Source: Actinomycetales bacterium (GTDB taxonomy: Bacteria > Actinomycetota > Actinomycetes > Actinomycetales > Dermatophilaceae). Taken from it: a stretch of 64,000 bases of DNA. The translations under genes were made by a program, and so were the position numbers. The stretch is taken from positions 25,435-89,434 of the forward strand of contig PDRO01000007.1 of assembly GCA_002748155.1 (NCBI GenBank), read 5' to 3'. Shown one piece after another: positions 57,368 through 64,000 of the stretch. The number at the start of each line of letters is the position of its first letter. The first letter of the stretch is position 1. The notes beneath the pieces are model-generated. The model searched no databases and was not told the origin of the DNA. It worked only from the letters and a program-made list of their open reading frames with translations.

Positions 57368-58560
57368 GCCACACCGGCGACTGGCTCGACCGGTACGCCG
57401 CCTCGTTGCTGCCGATCTTCGGGGTGCCACAGACGGTGCTCTCGCACGGGCAGGGCTGCTATGTCGTCGATGTCGACGGCAAGCGCTATCTCGACCTACT
57501 GGGCGGCATCGCGGTCAACACACTCGGTCACGGTCACCCGGCCCTCGTTGACGCGGTGACCAAGCAGGCCGCACAGCTCGTGCACATCTCCAACTTCTTC
57601 ACCAGCGAGCCGCAGGTCGAGCTGGCCGAAGCGCTGTTACGGGTGTGCGATGCGCCGGCCGGCTCGGCGGTCTTCTTCAGCAACTCCGGTGCCGAGGCGA
57701 TCGAAGCGGCGATCAAACTGAGCCGCCGCACCGGACGCAACACGATCATCGCGGCCGAAGGGGGCTTCCACGGCCGCACCACCGGGGCGCTCGCGCTGAC
57801 TTGGAAAGCCGCCTATCGCGAACCTTTCGAACCTTTGCTCGGGCAGGTCGTCCACGTGCCGTTCAACGACACAGCGGCCTTGCACGCGGCCGTCGAGCAC
57901 GCCGGAGACGACGTGGCGGCGGTCTTCCTCGAACCGATCCAAGGTGAGGGTGGGGTCGTGCCCGCAGACCCGGCATACCTGCGCGCGGCGCGTGAGCTCA
58001 CTACTGCCGCAGGGGCGTTGTTGATCCTTGATGAGATCCAGAGCGGAATGGGGCGCACCGGGGATTGGCTCGCCAGTCATGCCTGCCGGGTGCGACCCGA
58101 TGCGGTCACGCTGGCCAAAGGGCTAGCGGGCGGAGTGCCGATCGGGGCGTTAGTCACCTATGGGCCGCAGGTCTCGGGTTTGTTGACCGCCGGTCAACAC
58201 GGCACCACCTTCGGCGGCAATCCGCTCGCCTGCGCGGCGGGGTTGGCGGTGGTGCACACGATCGAGCAGGACGGGTTGCTCGCCCACGCCGCGGCGATGG
58301 GCGAACACCTGGAACAGGCCGTCCTCGGCCTGGAACACGCCATGATCGGCGAGGTCCGAGGTCGTGGGCTGTTGCGTGCCATCGAGTTCACCGCACCGGT
58401 TGCCGCCGAGGTCACGGCTCGTGCTCTCCACGCCGGGTTCATCGTCAACGCCGTAGCACCGGATGCAATCCGGCTGGCTCCGCCGTTGGTGATCGAAGCG
58501 CACGAACTCGACACCTTCGTGACCGCGCTGCCTGGCCTGTTGGATGGCCTGACGTGTTGA
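57364..58560 (+). CDS. argD: Acetylornithine aminotransferase
   Basis: 398-aa class III PLP enzyme that makes N-acetylornithine from the semialdehyde. [32 protein letters not shown] and the PLP Lys252 in [14 protein letters not shown] are present, as is [12 protein letters not shown]. The same fold can serve succinyl-DAP transamination in some bacteria. The ATG overlaps argB. argF would normally follow, but argR begins 10 bp later. Confidence 0.95.
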   Translation: MSHTGDWLDRYAASLLPIFGVPQTVLSHGQGCYVVDVDGKRYLDLLGGIAVNTLGHGHPALVDAVTKQAAQLVHISNFFTSEPQVELAEALLRVCDAPAGSAVFFSNSGAEAIEAAIKLSRRTGRNTIIAAEGGFHGRTTGALALTWKAAYREPFEPLLGQVVHVPFNDTAALHAAVEHAGDDVAAVFLEPIQGEGGVVPADPAYLRAARELTTAAGALLILDEIQSGMGRTGDWLASHACRVRPDAVTLAKGLAGGVPIGALVTYGPQVSGLLTAGQHGTTFGGNPLACAAGLAVVHTIEQDGLLAHAAAMGEHLEQAVLGLEHAMIGEVRGRGLLRAIEFTAPVAAEVTARALHAGFIVNAVAPDAIRLAPPLVIEAHELDTFVTALPGLLDGLTC

Positions 58561-58570
58561 GATCGTCTCG

Positions 58571-60581
<2,011 letters not shown>

Positions 60582-60718
60582 CCGGTCGCTCCAGGGACCT
60601 GTGCCAACGATTGGACACACGCAGACACCTGGTGTGCCGACCGGCAGTGGACAGCCCGGATCTGAGTCGCGACCGCACCGGCCTACGCCGCGTGGCGCCA
60701 TCGCGCGAGACTGGGGGT

Positions 60719-61444
60719 ATGCCGCGCCGTCTACCCCGAGCATTCTTCGAGCGCCCGGTGCTCCAGGTCGCTCCGGAATTGCTCGGGGCGCGGATCAGCC
60801 TCGACGGCGTCACCGTGCGGCTCACCGAGGTCGAAGCGTATGGCGGGGGCGATGACCCTGGTTCCCACGCCTTCCGCGGACGAACGCCGCGCACCGAGGT
60901 GATGTTCGGGCCACCAGGCGGTCTGTACGTCTATTTCACCTACGGGATGCACTGGTGCGCCAATCTCGTCTGTGGGCCGGAGGGGCACGCATCGGCAGTG
61001 TTGTTGCGGGCCGGCGAAGTCGTCCAGGGCAGGGAACTGGCCGCGAGCCGTCGTCCGGGATCAGCCGTCCGCGATCTGGCTCGCGGGCCGGCGCGGCTGA
61101 CCCGAGCGCTCGGCCTGGGGCGGGCGCACAACGGTCTGGTGACCACCTCCCGAAGTTGCCCGGTGCGCATGGAAGCCGCGACTCCGGGGTTGGAGAGCGC
61201 AGTGCGACCCGGCGACTCTGGGGGTTCTCGGGGTGCTAGGGGTTCTCTGGATTCTCTGGGTTCTCTGGGTCGCGAGGATCGTGTGGCGGCGGCCGGGCTC
61301 GTGCGTAGCGGGCCACGGGTCGGGGTGAGCGGACCCGGTGGTGATGGCACGGCATACCCATGGCGGTTCTGGATCGACGGGGAACCTACCGTGTCCGTCT
61401 ACCGCCCCAACACTCGAGCCCGCCGGACTACGACACGCACCTAG
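60719..61444 (+). CDS. DNA-3-methyladenine glycosylase (Mpg/AAG family)
   Basis: 241-aa base-excision enzyme that removes alkylated purines. [40 protein letters not shown] segments ([18 protein letters not shown]) and [13 protein letters not shown] are the family marks. An insertion at about 168-186 ([17 protein letters not shown]) is encoded by a 9-bp tandem repeat and lies in a surface loop. The ATG at 60719 gives [20 protein letters not shown]; the start codon is part of a GTATGCCG octamer. The order argH-mpg-tyrS recalls mycobacteria. Confidence 0.88.
   Translation: MPRRLPRAFFERPVLQVAPELLGARISLDGVTVRLTEVEAYGGGDDPGSHAFRGRTPRTEVMFGPPGGLYVYFTYGMHWCANLVCGPEGHASAVLLRAGEVVQGRELAASRRPGSAVRDLARGPARLTRALGLGRAHNGLVTTSRSCPVRMEAATPGLESAVRPGDSGGSRGARGSLDSLGSLGREDRVAAAGLVRSGPRVGVSGPGGDGTAYPWRFWIDGEPTVSVYRPNTRARRTTTRT
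61223..61267 (+). repeat. In-frame 9-bp tandem repeat in the glycosylase gene
   Basis: Five units: GGTTCTCGG, GGTGCTAGG, GGTTCTCTG, GATTCTCTG, GGTTCTCTG. Each codes three residues ([15 protein letters not shown]), so unit-number changes keep the frame. Confidence 0.85.
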
Positions 61445-61555
61445 TGGCCGGCGGCGGGAGCGACGAGCACGGTGCCATATTCGTTCGCGGCAGCTTGCGG
61501 CATACGGCAGGCTTGGCGCGTGAGGCGGCCCGCTCGGCCGACCTGACCGGCGAAC

Positions 61556-62869
61556 ATGACGACAGATCTGAACACGAGAAGGGACCTTGCGACGGTGGCC
61601 GACATCTTCGACGAGTTGGTGTGGCGTGGCTCGGTGGCCCAATCCACCGACAAGCAGGCGCTGCGAGACGCATTGGCGGCCGGCTCGGTCACCGCCTATT
61701 GCGGGTTCGACCCGACAGCGCCGTCCCTGCATTTCGGCAACTTCGTCCAACTCGTCGTGTTGCGTCGCTTGCAGCGGGCCGGACACCGGGTGATCTGCTT
61801 GCTCGGTGGTTCGACCGGTCTCATCGGCGACCCAAGGCCGACCGCCGAACGGGTGCTCAAGAGCAAGGAGGAAGCGGCCGCCAACGTGGATCGGATCAGA
61901 GCCCTGGTGCAGCCTTTCCTCGACTTCGACGGCACCGATCCGGCGTGCGCGCACCCGGCGATCCTGGTGAACAACCTCGACTGGACCGAGCCGTTGTCGG
62001 CGCTCGACTTCCTCCGTGACGTCGGCAAGCACTTCCGTGTCAACCAGATGATCCGTAAGGAGGCTGTCGCGGCCCGGCTCGCGAGCCAGGAGGGGATCTC
62101 GTACACCGAGTTCAGCTACCAGCTGCTCCAGGCGTTGGACTATCTGCACCTCTACCGGGAATACGGCTGCACGCTGCAGACCGGAGGCTCGGACCAGTGG
62201 GGCAACCTCACCGCCGGCGTAGACCTGATCCACCGGACCGAGGGTGCGGCGGTGCACGCACTCACCACGCCGTTGCTCACCGATTCCTCGGGCCAGAAGT
62301 TCGGCAAGTCCGAGGGCAATGCCGTGTGGTTGTCGGCGGACATGACCAGCCCGTACGCCTTCTACCAGTACTTCCTCAACGTCGAGGATTCCTCGGTCGG
62401 CACTCTGTTGCGCTTCTTCACTGACTTGGACGCCGGTCAGATCGCTGATCTCGAGGAGCAGGTCCGGGCCGAACCTTTCCGGCGCACCGCACAGCGCACC
62501 CTTGCCGCAGAGGTGACCACTCTCGTCCACGGCGCCCCTGTCTGTGCGGCGGTCCAGGCAGCTAGCGCGGCCATCTTCGGCAAGGGCGACATCCGAGCTC
62601 TCGACGAGCCGACCCTGCTCGACGCGACGGCGGAACTACCCGGCGGGATCGTTCCCGAAGGCGCGACGATCGTGGATGCTCTCGTGGCCACCGGCCTAGC
62701 CGAGTCGAGGAACGCTGCCCGGCGGCTCGTCGGTGACGGGGGAGTGTCTCTCAACGGGGACAAGGTGGGTGACCCGGAGACGGTCCTTCGAGCCACGGAC
62801 TTCCTGCACGGTCGGGTAGCCCTGCTCCGGCGGGGTCGCAAGGCTCAGGCGGCAGTCAGGCTCGGCTGA
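61556..62869 (+). CDS. tyrS: Tyrosyl-tRNA synthetase
   Basis: 437-aa class I synthetase. The HIGH-type motif is PSLHFGNFVQL, the tyrosine pocket shows AYCGFDPTA and SYQLLQALDYLHLYREYGC, and the KMSKS loop reads KFGKS in SSGQKFGKSEGN. The C-terminal S4 RNA-binding domain (about 370-437) ends the protein. The KFGKS form marks the TyrS1 type common in bacteria. The ATG at 61556 lies about 110 bp after the glycosylase gene with no strong ribosome binding site. The rrn operon follows. Confidence 0.95.
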   Translation: MTTDLNTRRDLATVADIFDELVWRGSVAQSTDKQALRDALAAGSVTAYCGFDPTAPSLHFGNFVQLVVLRRLQRAGHRVICLLGGSTGLIGDPRPTAERVLKSKEEAAANVDRIRALVQPFLDFDGTDPACAHPAILVNNLDWTEPLSALDFLRDVGKHFRVNQMIRKEAVAARLASQEGISYTEFSYQLLQALDYLHLYREYGCTLQTGGSDQWGNLTAGVDLIHRTEGAAVHALTTPLLTDSSGQKFGKSEGNAVWLSADMTSPYAFYQYFLNVEDSSVGTLLRFFTDLDAGQIADLEEQVRAEPFRRTAQRTLAAEVTTLVHGAPVCAAVQAASAAIFGKGDIRALDEPTLLDATAELPGGIVPEGATIVDALVATGLAESRNAARRLVGDGGVSLNGDKVGDPETVLRATDFLHGRVALLRRGRKAQAAVRLG

Positions 62870-62880
62870 TCGCAGCGTTC

Positions 62881-62909
62881 GCCACGACGGCTCGGGGGCT
62901 GGTCGTGGC
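62881..62909 (+). terminator. Hairpin after tyrS
   Basis: GCCACGAC / GTCGTGGC form a perfect 8-bp stem with a 13-nt G-rich loop, 11 bp after the tyrS stop. No T-tract follows, as is common in high-GC genomes. Confidence 0.55.
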
Positions 62910-63332
62910 GGGGTTGTGAGGGCGCTCGGATCACGCCAAGGGGCCCTGTCGGCGGGCCAACACCACGACTCGCTCGCGTCGCGGCGCTGACCGTCCCCTC
63001 GCGGAAAGCCAAAACAGCTGTCTCGCAACGATATCCAAGGTCGACACGCCCGGGCGTACCGGCGACTTGTGAGTCCGAGACGGCTCGGGTTAAAGTTCTC
63101 GTCCGTCGGCTCGACGGGGAGGAATGGACGCTCAGGACACACCAGCGGCCAGTCCCACGAGTCGACGGAGGCCCACAAGTCACGTGTTGTGTCAGCCAGC
63201 TCCGCGCAGCGTTTGCAGCCCGGGCAAGGCTGGTCCGGCACATCGCAGTACGTGGCAGAATGGGTCACCCGCCGAGAGCCAAGTGCGCTCGATCCAGGAC
63301 CTTGACGCTCGCGCAGCGACAGTCCCACGGAT
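62910..63332. other. Gene-free spacer before the rrn promoter
   Basis: No gene is supported. A minus-strand open frame includes a Cys cluster (CPGCKRC), but its third-position composition is mixed, unlike neighbours, and it has no ribosome binding site. No tRNA cloverleaf was found. GC is lower than in coding DNA. Confidence 0.5.
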
Positions 63333-63361
63333 TTGACGCCCAAGATGGACGCGGGTAGACT
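63333..63361 (+). promoter_or_regulatory. rrn operon promoter
   Basis: TTGACG at 63333-63338 and TAGACT at 63356-63361 are spaced by exactly 17 bp, the best housekeeping-sigma promoter in the window. Transcription should start near 63368. A second TTGACG at 63302 has no matching -10 box. Confidence 0.8.
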
Positions 63362-63367
63362 CTAACG

Positions 63368-63626
63368 GTTGCCCCAAAACCAACCGATCAGCATTGATCG
63401 TTACGTTGAGGTGTGCGTCCGAACCTTGAGAACTCAACAGCGTGCCAAAAATCGATGCCAATAACCTCGTCGCGAGATGGTTTCCGACCCGGCCGAAGGC
63501 CAGGCCAGTAACCGCTTCGCACGAAAATCCTTTGGTTGAGAAGAACAACAGCTAGTTGTTCAAGCTCAGTCAGCGAAACAACCCTTCGTGGGTAACAGTT
63601 TCCGTGACGATGTCACGGGGCGATAC
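63368..63626 (+). promoter_or_regulatory. rRNA leader with antitermination and processing elements
   Basis: About 260 nt of leader RNA. TTGAGAACTCAACAGCGTGC at 63425-63444 is the conserved actinobacterial leader element linked to NusB/NusA antitermination and processing. CGATCA / TGATCG with a GCAT loop (63385-63400) and CCGTGACGATGTCACGG (63602-63618) form hairpins; the second is likely part of the RNase III processing stem of 16S. Confidence 0.65.

Positions 63627-64000
<374 letters not shown>

Noticed and set aside
62696..63343. Minus-strand open frame with CPGCKRC near tyrS and the rrn promoter
   Set aside because: Overlaps the end of tyrS, has mixed third-position composition and no ribosome binding site, and lies partly in the rrn promoter region.

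Overview
The window reads as core chromosome of a high-GC Gram-positive bacterium (Actinobacteria). The partial 16S rRNA at the right edge, the GTG starts, the Zn-ribbon L28 and L32, and the order smc / ftsY / ffh / rpsP-khpA-rimM-trmD-rplS-lepB-rnhB / yraN-comM-dprA all suggest Micrococcales, probably near Dermatophilaceae/Intrasporangiaceae. The family placement is an inference from 374 nt of 16S and gene order only.

Layout. 0-8.3 kb: rpmB, a DAK/FakA-like kinase, recG, rsmD, coaD, yceD-rpmF, rnc and mutM. 8.4-13.7 kb (minus strand): a choline-to-glycine-betaine operon, betB-betA-betT, whose genes overlap by 4 bp. 13.9-20.6 kb: an M3 peptidase, acylphosphatase, chorismate mutase, smc and a small membrane protein. 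20.6-27.3 kb: an accessory module made of a divergent IclR regulator, a branched-chain-amino-acid-type ABC transporter (with LivM and LivG fused in one polypeptide) and an atypical metallo-beta-lactamase-fold protein, closed by a strong terminator. 27.4-31 kb: the SRP receptor ftsY, ffh and an esterase. 31.3-32.4 kb: an amidohydrolase. 32.4-37.9 kb: the S16-KhpA-RimM-TrmD-L19 block, two signal peptidases, rnhB and a DUF2469 gene. 38-42.3 kb: yraN, comM, dprA and xerC. 42.3-42.95 kb: decayed insertion sequences. 43-45 kb: a DUF3152 metalloprotease-like protein, an M23 peptidase and a repeat-rich spacer. 45-47.5 kb: a DapC-like aminotransferase and a divergent DUF445 membrane protein. 47.6-54.1 kb: infC (ATC start), rpmI, rplT, an rRNA methyltransferase, pheS and pheT. 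54.2-60.6 kb: arginine biosynthesis argCJBD-argR-argH, without argF and argG. 60.7-64 kb: DNA-3-methyladenine glycosylase, tyrS, the rrn promoter and leader, and the start of 16S rRNA.

How the parts work together. Most genes serve translation (L28, L32, S16, L19, L35, L20, IF3, PheRS, TyrRS, TrmD, RimM, rRNA methylation), protein export (SRP, FtsY, two LepB), chromosome maintenance (SMC, RecG, MutM, RNase HII, DprA, ComM, XerC) and amino-acid synthesis. The bet operon and the Liv-type module are the accessory metabolism.

The most unusual signal is not a gene. The octamer GTATGCCG (or CGGCATAC) occurs 42 times by my reading. It lies in different reading frames, on both strands and between genes, where about 2-3 copies would be expected by chance. 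It forces rare codons in several genes. This density resembles DNA-uptake, Chi-like or HIP1-like genomic signatures, and I do not recognise it as a described motif. Most genes are ordinary housekeeping genes and I found no undescribed multi-gene defence or secretion system.
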